This document shows, in pieces, positions 1-5,787 of a DNA stretch of 6,342 bases (position 1 is its first letter; each line of letters opens with the position of its first letter). A program made the translations under genes and the position numbers. The notes under the pieces were generated by a model, which was given only the letters and a program-made list of their open reading frames with translations, did no database searches and had not been told where the DNA came from. This DNA is from Deltaproteobacteria bacterium. GTDB lineage: Bacteria; Desulfobacterota; Desulfomonilia; UBA1062. The stretch spans positions 1 to 6,342 of the forward strand of contig JAGVNP010000062.1 of the NCBI GenBank assembly GCA_020053185.1, written 5' to 3'.

Positions 1-418
1 CAAAGAAGTATGCACTGTGTGCATGGACACATCACGCGACACCTCAACCATATGCGTAGTGGAATATCCGAGCGATGTCATGGCAATAGAATCAACTCAT
101 TTCTACAAAGGACTCTACCATGTGCTCCACGGCCTTATCTCGCCCATCAACGGCATAGGACCGAATGACATCAAGTTCAACGAGCTGATCGAGCGCGCAA
201 AAAAACCCGCAACAAAAGAGATCTTGATCGCCACCAACCCGTCAGTCGAGGGAGAGAGCACATCTCATTACATCCACAAGGTTATCAATGATGCAAAGAT
301 CCCTGTGCATATCACCAGGATCGCATGCGGCATGCCAATGGGCTCTGAGATAAAATACATGGATCAGGTGACACTTTCGAGCGCCCTGCGCTACCGCAGA
401 AGTATAAAAGAATTGTAG
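1..418 (+). CDS. recR: Recombination protein RecR, C-terminal part (5' end outside window)
   Basis: RecR works with RecO (and RecF) in the cytoplasm to load RecA at single-stranded gaps during recombinational repair. The open frame runs in from the left edge (first full codon at base 2) and gives 138 residues before the TAG at 416-418; RecR is usually about 200 residues, so roughly the first 60 are missing. What is visible: the second Cys pair of the zinc finger (CTVC, bases 11-22), then the TOPRIM domain with CVVEYPSDVMAIE, the YHVLHGLISPINGIGP segment, ATNPSVEGE, and the C-terminal ITRIACGMPMGSEI...VTLSSALRYRRS block. All are in RecR order. The first Cys pair and the N-terminal helix-hairpin-helix lie outside the window. 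The GTG at 17 and ATG at 23 are internal codons, not starts. The amidohydrolase gene follows within 9 bases in the same direction, so the two may share a transcript. Confidence 0.96.
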   Translation, partial: KEVCTVCMDTSRDTSTICVVEYPSDVMAIESTHFYKGLYHVLHGLISPINGIGPNDIKFNELIERAKKPATKEILIATNPSVEGESTSHYIHKVINDAKIPVHITRIACGMPMGSEIKYMDQVTLSSALRYRRSIKEL

Positions 419-427
419 GTGCTACAC

Positions 428-1720
428 ATGAAGAGATTTGCCATACAGGGAGCTTACCTCATTTTATCGCCTCATGAAATTTTGAAAGACAAATATCTTA
501 TCATAGAAGGAACCAAGATATCGGATATTACAGATAAGCTGCCGAAAGATATCACTGAAGTGCTTGGAGGGCCGCATGATATTGTGATGCCCGGGCTTAT
601 AAATACACACACCCATGCGGCAATGAGCCTTTTCAGGGGCTTTGCAGACGATTTGCCCCTGATGACATGGCTTAATGAAAAAATCTTTCCCGCAGAAGCA
701 AAATTCGTTGATGAGGAATTTGTGTACATGGGAACACTTCTCGCTGCATGGGAAATGGTGAGATCAGGAACCACTGCATTCTGCGACGGCTATTTTTTTG
801 AAGATCATGTGGCAAAGGCTGCAAAAGAAGTAGGCATACGCGTGTGGCTGGGAGAAGGAATACTTGACTTCCCTACCCCTTACATAAAAGACCCGTCAAC
901 CACTATCGAGGCTGTGAGGGCTCATATAGAGCGATGGAAGAATGACCAGCTCGTAAAGACAACGGTGTTTCCACATGCAACATATACCTGTGCGCCGAAA
1001 CTATTACAAAAGGCGTATGCTCTTGCAGAAGAATACGACCTCATATATCAGATCCATCTGAGCGAAACAGCTGGTGAGGTTTCCCAGGTAAAGGAAAAGC
1101 ATTACAAGTCGCCGGTAGAACACCTTGATTCGCTCGGCTGCCTCTCAGAAAGAACGCTTGCCGCGCATTGTGTGGCATTGAGCGAACATGACATCGAGAT
1201 CCTTGCAAAAAGAGGGGTTTCTGTAGCACATAATGCAGAGAGCAATATGAAACTCGCCTCAGGGATCGCGCCCATACCTGAAATGTTAGAGGCCGGCATC
1301 AATATCTCGATCGGCACTGACGGGTGCGCAAGCAACAACAATCTGGACATGATCGGCGAGATCTCAACTGTTGCAAAACTGCATAAGGTTGCAAAGATGG
1401 ATGCAACTGTCATCGATGCGCCTACTGCGCTTTCCTTTGCAACGATCAACGGCGCCAAAGCGCTCAGATTTGACGGCGGGACATTGCACAAAGGCGCTCC
1501 TGCTGACGTGGTAGTCCTTGACGGGTCTGCGCCAAACATGGTTCCTGTGCATAACCCTGTATCGAGCGTGGTGTATTCAGCGAATGGACCCAATGTCAAA
1601 GACGTGGTGATCAACGGCAAAGTTATTGTAAAAAATGCAAAAGCAACCACTATTGATGAAGAAGCCATGCTCAAAGAGTGGCGCAAGATCGAGAAGAAGC
1701 TGAATCATTCATTAATATAA
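428..1720 (+). CDS. mtaD: Amidohydrolase, probable S-adenosylhomocysteine / 5'-methylthioadenosine deaminase
   Basis: A 430-residue TrzA/ATZ/MtaD-type metal-dependent amidohydrolase. Known members deaminate the adenine ring of S-adenosylhomocysteine or methylthioadenosine, giving the inosine derivative plus ammonia, as part of methyl-group salvage. Residues fitting the family (numbered from ATG 428): metal ligands H61 and H63 in MPGLINTHTHAAMS, H210 in HLSET and D298 in GTDGCASNNN; E213 and H247 (AAHC) as catalytic candidates; E90 and H183 (HATYTC) as substrate-pocket candidates. A small N-terminal beta segment and the C-terminal GAPADVVVLD region form the usual composite sandwich outside the TIM barrel. 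No signal peptide or membrane segment is seen. The frame opens at GTG 419, directly after the recR stop. I prefer ATG 428 because the protein then begins MKRFAIQGAYLI and TAGGTG at 416-421 sits at usable Shine-Dalgarno distance. The exact substrate (SAH, MTA, adenosine, or another aminopurine/triazine) cannot be read from sequence alone. Confidence 0.88.
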   Translation: MKRFAIQGAYLILSPHEILKDKYLIIEGTKISDITDKLPKDITEVLGGPHDIVMPGLINTHTHAAMSLFRGFADDLPLMTWLNEKIFPAEAKFVDEEFVYMGTLLAAWEMVRSGTTAFCDGYFFEDHVAKAAKEVGIRVWLGEGILDFPTPYIKDPSTTIEAVRAHIERWKNDQLVKTTVFPHATYTCAPKLLQKAYALAEEYDLIYQIHLSETAGEVSQVKEKHYKSPVEHLDSLGCLSERTLAAHCVALSEHDIEILAKRGVSVAHNAESNMKLASGIAPIPEMLEAGINISIGTDGCASNNNLDMIGEISTVAKLHKVAKMDATVIDAPTALSFATINGAKALRFDGGTLHKGAPADVVVLDGSAPNMVPVHNPVSSVVYSANGPNVKDVVINGKVIVKNAKATTIDEEAMLKEWRKIEKKLNHSLI

Positions 1721-1751
1721 GGCACAAAGATCCAAAGGCACACAGGCACAA
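1720..1751. repeat. Degenerate 8-base tandem repeat (AGGCACAA unit)
   Basis: Directly after the mtaD stop codon the sequence reads as four 8-base units: AGGCACAA (1720-1727), AGATCCAA (1728-1735), AGGCACAC (1736-1743) and AGGCACAA (1744-1751). The first base of the first unit is the last base of the TAA stop. The second unit is the most diverged. No coding or terminator role is apparent; it looks like a short low-complexity intergenic repeat. Confidence 0.6.
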
Positions 1752-1769
1752 AGTAAAAGCTAATACGTT

Positions 1770-1860
1770 TTATTGGTTCTATTTGTCTTATTGGTTAGGC
1801 TTGGCTTTTTCTCTTTAAAACAACAGAACAAATCCAACCAATCAGACCAATTCAACCATT
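1770..1860. repeat. Imperfect inverted repeat built of 9-base ATTGGT-type units
   Basis: The left arm (1774-1796) and right arm (1836-1858) can pair at 19 of 23 positions; the innermost seven pairs (ATTGGTT 1790-1796 with AACCAAT 1836-1842) are perfect. A 39-base spacer containing a T-rich stretch (TTTTTCTCTTT, 1806-1816) separates the arms and is itself weakly self-complementary. Each arm is also a degenerate 9-base tandem repeat: TTATTGGTT (1770-1778), CTATTTGTC (1779-1787) and TTATTGGTT (1788-1796) on the + strand, with similar ATTGGTCTG/ATTGGTTGG units on the - strand of the right arm. No transposase or obvious target-site duplication is seen. It could be a small repeat element or a weak hairpin at the end of the mtaD transcript, but there is no T-run directly after the right arm as a standard intrinsic terminator would have. 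Confidence 0.65.
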
Positions 1861-1912
1861 TACTATTCACTACATTTAGCCCTTGAAACCAGAAAACTTG
1901 TATGCTAGAAAA

Positions 1913-1990
1913 CCCCAACAAAATACACACGTTCGCCCAAAAGGTAAAGCGTTGGTGTCCTTCAAAAGAAGGATTTGCCTTACCGGGAAC
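1913..1990 (+). promoter_or_regulatory. Structured 5' leader of rpsB, candidate S2 autoregulatory element
   Basis: Just upstream of the rpsB ribosome binding site the sequence folds by eye into one long hairpin. The base stem is GTTC (1931-1934) plus CC (1936-1937) with GGGAAC (1985-1990), with G1935 bulged. After a CAAAA asymmetric loop comes GGTAA and GC (1943-1947, 1949-1950) with GC and TTACC (1977-1978, 1980-1984), with one A/C mismatch. An internal loop follows (1951-1957 and 1974-1976), then a perfect apical stem TCCTTC (1958-1963)/GAAGGA (1968-1973) capped by AAAA. The internal-loop strand GTTGG (1951-1955) is also complementary to CCAAC (1915-1919), which would make a pseudoknot. In Escherichia coli S2 represses its own rpsB-tsf mRNA through the leader, so the position suits such a role. 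Matching this fold to any known S2-leader family is inference; I have not aligned it. Confidence 0.55.
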
Positions 1991-2004
1991 GGAGGAAAAA
2001 CCAG

Positions 2005-2011
2005 AAAGGAG
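2005..2011 (+). promoter_or_regulatory. rpsB ribosome binding site
   Basis: AAAGGAG lies 5 bases before ATG 2017 and selects this codon over the in-frame ATG 1975, which would add 14 residues and falls inside the leader hairpin, and over ATG 2032. A second purine block, GGAGG (1991-1995), sits 21 bases before the start, too far to serve as the ordinary Shine-Dalgarno site. Confidence 0.8.
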
Positions 2012-2016
2012 AAAGT

Positions 2017-2883
2017 ATGTCAGCAGTAACAATGAAACAATTACTAGAGGCAGGGGTGCATTTCGGCCATCAGACCACACGCTGGAACCCCAAGATGGAG
2101 CCATATATCTTTGGCTCGAGGAACGGCATCCATATCATTGATCTTCAGAAAACCGTAAAGCTCTTTGATGTGGCTTGCGATTTTATCAGGGAGTCAGCAG
2201 CAGCAGGCGGCAGGCTTCTTATGGTGGGCACAAAGAAACAGGCTCAGGACAGCATCGAGGAAGAGGCTGGAAGATGCAAAGCCTTTTATGTCAACTACCG
2301 CTGGCTGGGCGGCACCTTAACCAACTTTACCACTATAAAGAAAAGCATTGATCGCCTGAAAAATCTGGAAGCATCTATTGATAACGGGGCTATTGAAAAA
2401 TACCCTAAGAAAGAGCAGCTTCACTTGAAAAGATCCAAGATCAAGCTGGACAGGGCATTAAGCGGAATCAAGGACATGACCCGCACACCGAATATCATCT
2501 ATATAGTCGATCCCTCAAAGGAATACATAGCAGTGCAGGAGGCGAAAAAACTGGGCATCCCTGTGGTTGCCATCGTGGATACCAACTGCAATCCCACCCC
2601 GATCGACTATGTGGTGCCGGGCAACGATGATGCGATCCGCGCCATAAAACTCTTCACCTCAAAAATCGCAGATGCATACCTCGAAGGCATTGCCGTATAT
2701 GAAGAGAAGATGCAGGTAGAGGCAAAAGAGGCTTCTGAAGAAACAGCAGTAAAGGAAACCCGCCTCGGCAAAGGTCTTGATGAAGAAATCGAGATTATAG
2801 TCAAGGACAGCGACCTGGAAAAATATGGGGATCTCGAAGAAGATCTCAAAGATAAAGAAAAAGTTGAAGAAGTAGAAGCATAA
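2017..2883 (+). CDS. rpsB: 30S ribosomal protein S2
   Basis: S2 binds late to the 30S subunit near the head-body junction and is needed to bring S1 onto it. The 288-residue product starts MSAVTMKQLLEAGVHFGHQ, aligning well with the usual S2 N-terminus. Typical features follow: TTRWNPKM (20-27), IHIIDLQKT (38-46), WLGGTLTNF (96-104), the helical hairpin region (about 107-155), and IVDTNCNP near 186-193, then the DYVVPGNDDAIRAIKL block. E. coli S2 is about 241 residues. Here the extra length is a Glu/Lys/Asp-rich tail from about 229 to 288, probably flexible or helical, which varies between bacteria. The gene heads the rpsB-tsf-pyrH-frr cluster, with tsf starting 18 bases after the stop, and is preceded by the structured leader described separately. 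Confidence 0.97.
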   Translation: MSAVTMKQLLEAGVHFGHQTTRWNPKMEPYIFGSRNGIHIIDLQKTVKLFDVACDFIRESAAAGGRLLMVGTKKQAQDSIEEEAGRCKAFYVNYRWLGGTLTNFTTIKKSIDRLKNLEASIDNGAIEKYPKKEQLHLKRSKIKLDRALSGIKDMTRTPNIIYIVDPSKEYIAVQEAKKLGIPVVAIVDTNCNPTPIDYVVPGNDDAIRAIKLFTSKIADAYLEGIAVYEEKMQVEAKEASEETAVKETRLGKGLDEEIEIIVKDSDLEKYGDLEEDLKDKEKVEEVEA

Positions 2884-2901
2884 GAAATCGGAGGTATAAC
2901 C

Positions 2902-3501
2902 GTGAGTATATCAGCTGCAGATGTAAAATCATTGAGAGAAAAAACCGGCGTAGGCATGATGGACTGCAAGTCTGCGCTTGAAGAGTGCAAAGGCGACTTT
3001 GAAAAGGCAATAGAACTCTTAAGAAAAAAAGGCATTGCTGTTGCGAAAAAGCGGGCTGAAAAGACTGCTTCGCAGGGCACCGTGGCATCATATATCCATA
3101 TGAACGGAAAAATAGGCGTGCTGGTCGAGATAAACTGCGAGACCGATTTCGTGGCAAAATCAGACAACTTCAGAGAATTCGTAAAAGACATCGGCATGCA
3201 CATTGCTGCAAGCAACCCATCATGGCTCAGCAGAGAAGATGTACCCCCTGCCGCACTTGAAAAAGAAAAAGAGATCTTAAAAGAGCAGACACTCAAAGAG
3301 GGAAAACCCGAGAAAGTGGCGGAAAAAATCGTAGAGGGCAGGATAAAAAAATTCTACAGTGAAAACTGCCTGCTCGAACAGCCGTTTGTAAAGAACACGG
3401 ATCTCTCAATCGAGCAGTGCCTTAATGAACTGATCGGCAAGACCGGCGAAAAATGCGAGATCAGACGCTTTGCGAGATTCCAGCTTGGAGAAAAAGCTTA
3501 A
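2902..3501 (+). CDS. tsf: Translation elongation factor Ts (short form)
   Basis: EF-Ts is the nucleotide exchange factor that releases GDP from EF-Tu. The start is GTG 2902, with a strong GGAGG (2890-2894) 7 bases upstream, giving 199 residues. The N-terminal UBA-like domain (residues 4-45) has VKSLREKTGVGMMDCKSAL and FEKAIELLRKKG. The core carries the EF-Tu-contacting TDFVAKSDNF motif (81-90). The C-terminus ends CLNELIGKTGEKCEIRRFARFQLGE, as in other EF-Ts proteins. At 199 residues it is close to the compact Thermus-type form and much shorter than E. coli EF-Ts (about 283), so the second core subdomain seen in the long form is absent or reduced. No frame disruption is seen, so this looks like the natural length. 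It is probably co-transcribed with rpsB; pyrH begins 4 bases after the stop. Confidence 0.96.
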   Translation: MSISAADVKSLREKTGVGMMDCKSALEECKGDFEKAIELLRKKGIAVAKKRAEKTASQGTVASYIHMNGKIGVLVEINCETDFVAKSDNFREFVKDIGMHIAASNPSWLSREDVPPAALEKEKEILKEQTLKEGKPEKVAEKIVEGRIKKFYSENCLLEQPFVKNTDLSIEQCLNELIGKTGEKCEIRRFARFQLGEKA

Positions 3502-3505
3502 GACC

Positions 3506-4228
3506 GTGGCCAAATATAAAAGAATCCTCCTCAAATTAAGCGGCGAGGCACTCGCTGGCGAGCGAGGCTATGGGATTGACGACAAGATCATATCCTTGAT
3601 CTGTGCTGCGATAAAAGATGTGCACAAAAAGGGCGTGCAGATCGGAATCGTGATCGGAGGAGGAAACATCTTCAGAGGCCTCTCGGGCAAAAAGATCGTT
3701 GACCGGGTGAATGCCGATTACATGGGCATGATGGCAACTGTGATAAATAGTCTTGCTCTGCAGGGAACATTCAAAACTCTGGGCGTTGAATCCAGAGTTC
3801 TGAGTGCGCTTGAGATCAAAGGCGTTGTAGAGCCTTTTGCAGTAAGCCAGGCAATCAAACATCTTGATGAGAAAAAAATCGTAATATTTGCAGGCGGCAC
3901 AGGCAATCCATTCTTTACGACCGATACTGCTGCTGCCCTGCGGGCACTTGAGATAGAAGCAGATGTACTAATTAAATGCACAAAGGTGGACGGCATCTAT
4001 GATAAAGATCCTGTTACCAGCCCTGATGCAAAATTCTTCAGAGAGCTGACCTATGATCAGGTCCTGGTCAAAGACTTAAAAGTTATGGATGCAACTGCCA
4101 TAAGCTTGTGCCGTGAAGGAAACCTCACAATAAGGGTTTTGAGCATAAAAGATCCGAAAAATCTGAAAAAAGCCATTGAAAATGAACGTGTTGGCTCTAT
4201 TGTCAGGAGGAAATCCCATGGTAAATGA
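3506..4228 (+). CDS. pyrH: Uridylate kinase (UMP kinase)
   Basis: PyrH phosphorylates UMP to UDP with ATP. It is a cytoplasmic hexamer of the amino-acid kinase fold, normally activated by GTP and inhibited by UTP. With GTG 3506 the product is 240 residues, matching the family, and begins MAKYKRILLKLSGEALAG. Other family motifs: GGGNIFRG (51-58), DYMGMMATVINSLALQ (71-86), GTGNPFFTTD (131-140) and KCTKVDGIYDKDP (157-169), then MDATAISLCREGNL near the C-terminus. The frame extends upstream to a TTG inside tsf, but the added residues do not resemble PyrH. The start is weakly marked: the nearest purine block is GGAG (3487-3490), 15 bases upstream, while the tsf stop is only 4 bases before GTG. Translation by ribosomes finishing tsf is therefore likely. 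Its last 11 bases overlap frr. Confidence 0.96.
   Translation: MAKYKRILLKLSGEALAGERGYGIDDKIISLICAAIKDVHKKGVQIGIVIGGGNIFRGLSGKKIVDRVNADYMGMMATVINSLALQGTFKTLGVESRVLSALEIKGVVEPFAVSQAIKHLDEKKIVIFAGGTGNPFFTTDTAAALRALEIEADVLIKCTKVDGIYDKDPVTSPDAKFFRELTYDQVLVKDLKVMDATAISLCREGNLTIRVLSIKDPKNLKKAIENERVGSIVRRKSHGK
4205..4210 (+). promoter_or_regulatory. frr ribosome binding site inside pyrH
   Basis: AGGAGG, a near-ideal Shine-Dalgarno sequence, lies 7 bases before ATG 4218 and fixes the frr start. The same six bases are the two AGG arginine codons near the end of pyrH, so one stretch serves both genes. Confidence 0.85.
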
Positions 4229-4775
4229 TGTATTGAACGGGTTGAAGCAGGACATGGAAAAAACAATCAGCTCACTCAAGCATTCCCTTATGAAGATACG
4301 CACAGGAAGGGCTTCTGTCGGTATCTTAGACGGGATCATGGCAGAATACTACGGCACCCCTACTCCGCTCAACCAGCTTGCCACACTTGCAACACCGGAA
4401 CCGCGGCTTATCAGCATCCAGCCCTGGGACAAGGAAGCGTTAACTGCAATTGAAAAAGCCATTCAGAAATCAGACCTCGGACTGACGCCGATCAACGACG
4501 GTAAGATAATTCGCGTGCCGATCCCGCAGCTCACTGAAGAGAGACGAAAAGACCTATGCAAATCAGTAAAGCGGCTTGCAGAAGAATTCAGAGTTGAGAT
4601 CAGAAACCACAGGCGGGATGCAAACGCCATGCTCAAAGATTTGGAAAAAGAAAAAGAAATCAACAAAGACGATCTTGATGGTGGCCTTGCAAAGGTTCAA
4701 GATTCCACTGATAAATTTATAAAAGAGATCGATACAATAAGTGCAAACAAAGAAAAAGAGATCATGGAGATCTAA
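4218..4775 (+). CDS. frr: Ribosome recycling factor (RRF)
   Basis: RRF acts with EF-G after termination to split the 70S ribosome and free it from mRNA. From ATG 4218 the product is 185 residues, the same length as E. coli RRF. Family landmarks: KIRTGRAS (26-33) in the first long helix of domain I, EYYGTPTPLNQLA (43-55) leading into domain II, RLISIQPWD (63-71), RVPIPQLTEERRKDL (99-113), and EIRNHRRDAN (127-136), where the conserved arginine needed for ribosome binding lies. The C-terminus is the third long helix. The upstream in-frame codon at 4176 lies within pyrH and would add residues not seen in RRF. It overlaps pyrH by 11 bases and is the last gene of the cluster. Confidence 0.97.
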   Translation: MVNDVLNGLKQDMEKTISSLKHSLMKIRTGRASVGILDGIMAEYYGTPTPLNQLATLATPEPRLISIQPWDKEALTAIEKAIQKSDLGLTPINDGKIIRVPIPQLTEERRKDLCKSVKRLAEEFRVEIRNHRRDANAMLKDLEKEKEINKDDLDGGLAKVQDSTDKFIKEIDTISANKEKEIMEI

Positions 4776-4776
4776 A

Positions 4777-4804
4777 AGCGATTAGCTGTCGGCTGATTGC
4801 TGAA
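4777..4804. repeat. Degenerate 7-base tandem repeat (NGCTGAT unit)
   Basis: Beginning one base after the frr stop, four 7-base units can be read: AGCGATT (4777-4783), AGCTGTC (4784-4790), GGCTGAT (4791-4797) and TGCTGAA (4798-4804). The shared core is GCTGAT. It is short and degenerate, so chance cannot be excluded, but the phase holds for all four units and it fills most of the 49-base gap between two convergent genes. Confidence 0.5.
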
Positions 4805-4834
4805 CATTATAGGCAATCTCTTTCTTAGTTTTTT
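4795..4834 (+). terminator. Possible intrinsic terminator of the rpsB-frr cluster
   Basis: GATTGC (4795-4800) can pair with GCAATC (4813-4818) across a 12-base loop. A T-rich stretch follows on the + strand, ending in six T at 4829-4834 inside the 3' end of the convergent kinase gene. The position, right after frr, suits a terminator. The stem is only 6 pairs, the loop is large and the T-run is not immediately adjacent, so it would be weak. On the - strand the same stem is not followed by a T-run. Confidence 0.35.
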
Positions 4835-5787
4835 ATCCTGGTTTCAATACCCCATACTTTTTTCAATTCTTCACAGCGATCAAGAAGAAGTCTCATATAA
4901 TCGATCTCAAGTTGTACCATGTCCTCATCTTTGTCATTAAGCCATACTGCAAGCCAGGCAAAACGAACTGCAACAATAGTTTCGAAAAGAAAATTCCAAC
5001 TTGTGCTGCAAATAGAACCGCTTTCTCGCAGGGTATGAACAAAATTTATCACCAGTTCTGCCCCAAGGCTCTCGGGATCTTCTATCCCCACGCATCCAAT
5101 CATGTTCGCAATATCGTAAATCTCCGGCTTATATCCGCAGAACTCCCAGTCAATCACAGCCCGGATATTGTTTTCTGCCCAGATGACATTCAATGGATGA
5201 TAATCTCCGTGACAGAATACTACTGGAATAGCATCATGGTTGCTCATAAAACCCTGCTCAAGAAATAAAATAACAGGCTTTATCTCCTCATATACATCCG
5301 GCCTGTGTACAATAAGCTTTTTGACAAAGTCATAGATATAGGCTTTGATCGAGAAATCCGGTTCGAATGAAGGTATACCCGATGATTTTTCTCTTAACTC
5401 CAAAAGAAATTTTGCCAGAGCAGAACCCCTCCAGCCATCATAAACATATTGAGGCCTCTGTAAAGATACTCCCTCAATGAATGGACCGAGTTGCCAGTAA
5501 GTATGATTAATTTCTTCAACATATTTCCCATTCCTTGAAAGCAAATACCGATATGCTCCGTATAGATCTTTTTCAAAAAGAAATTCCAAGGTCCTTGCGA
5601 TGTTTACTTTTCGTATAACAGCGGCCGGAGCTATGTTTTCCAGGACATATGATTTGTCTTTGCTCTTTATTGCAATGCGGAAAAGACTGCGTTCCGGGCT
5701 TCCCTGAAGTGAAATTTCAGGATGAATAGATATCTCCTCCAGATTCCATTTCTTTGCCACATCCCGTATAAACATATCATCAATCAT
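4825..5787 (-). CDS. Phosphotransferase of the aminoglycoside/choline kinase fold, substrate unknown
   Basis: A 320-residue protein with the APH-type kinase signature (numbered from ATG 5787): Brenner motif CHGDYHPLNVIW with H193, catalytic D195 and N200, then VIDWEFCGYKPEIYDIANMI with metal-binding D213 and a second Asp at 225. The N-lobe contains SLFRIAIKSKDKSYVLENI, where many relatives have LR or LK; here the strand ends LEN. The YWQLGPFIEGVSL segment fits the hinge between lobes. Family members phosphorylate small hydroxyl compounds such as aminoglycosides, choline, homoserine or sugars; which applies here cannot be read, and antibiotic resistance should not be assumed. The start is ATG 5787 with AAGGA (5795-5799) 7 bases before it; the TTG at 5803-5805 would place that site inside the gene. 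By spot counts of five 60-base rows its GC is 33-45%, against 47-60% in three rows of rpsB and pyrH. It lies 90 bases downstream of pyrF on the same strand. Confidence 0.8.
   Translation of the reverse strand: MIDDMFIRDVAKKWNLEEISIHPEISLQGSPERSLFRIAIKSKDKSYVLENIAPAAVIRKVNIARTLEFLFEKDLYGAYRYLLSRNGKYVEEINHTYWQLGPFIEGVSLQRPQYVYDGWRGSALAKFLLELREKSSGIPSFEPDFSIKAYIYDFVKKLIVHRPDVYEEIKPVILFLEQGFMSNHDAIPVVFCHGDYHPLNVIWAENNIRAVIDWEFCGYKPEIYDIANMIGCVGIEDPESLGAELVINFVHTLRESGSICSTSWNFLFETIVAVRFAWLAVWLNDKDEDMVQLEIDYMRLLLDRCEELKKVWGIETRIKN

Noticed and set aside
1102..1686. 194-codon open frame on the - strand within mtaD
   Set aside because: Antisense shadow of a complete, motif-supported amidohydrolase gene; no family resemblance.
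1883..1906. Possible rpsB promoter: TTGAAA (1883-1888) and TATGCT (1901-1906)
   Set aside because: The spacer is only 12 bases, too short for a sigma-70 promoter, and no good -35 box occurs 16-18 bases before TATGCT. The -10-like box would place the transcript start near 1913, where the leader pairing begins, so the area deserves 5'-end mapping, but I cannot support a promoter call.
1760..2104. 114-codon open frame on the - strand with a hydrophobic stretch, covering the mtaD-rpsB gap
   Set aside because: It begins inside rpsB and runs antisense through the leader hairpin and inverted repeat. Its Thr-Asn-Lys end is simply the 9-base repeat translated, and no start site with a good ribosome binding sequence is seen.
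1902..2141. 79-codon open frame on the + strand that could be a leader peptide overlapping rpsB
   Set aside because: No Shine-Dalgarno sequence before ATG 1902, no resemblance to a known peptide, and its second half is rpsB read out of frame.
2607..3296. 229-codon open frame on the - strand, Ser-rich
   Set aside because: Antisense shadow of the end of rpsB and most of tsf, both of which are clear genes; Ser/Phe richness is what complementing Glu/Lys-rich coding sequence gives.
4912..5268. 118-codon open frame on the + strand opposite the kinase gene
   Set aside because: Antisense to the catalytic region of the phosphotransferase; no ribosome binding site or recognisable domain.
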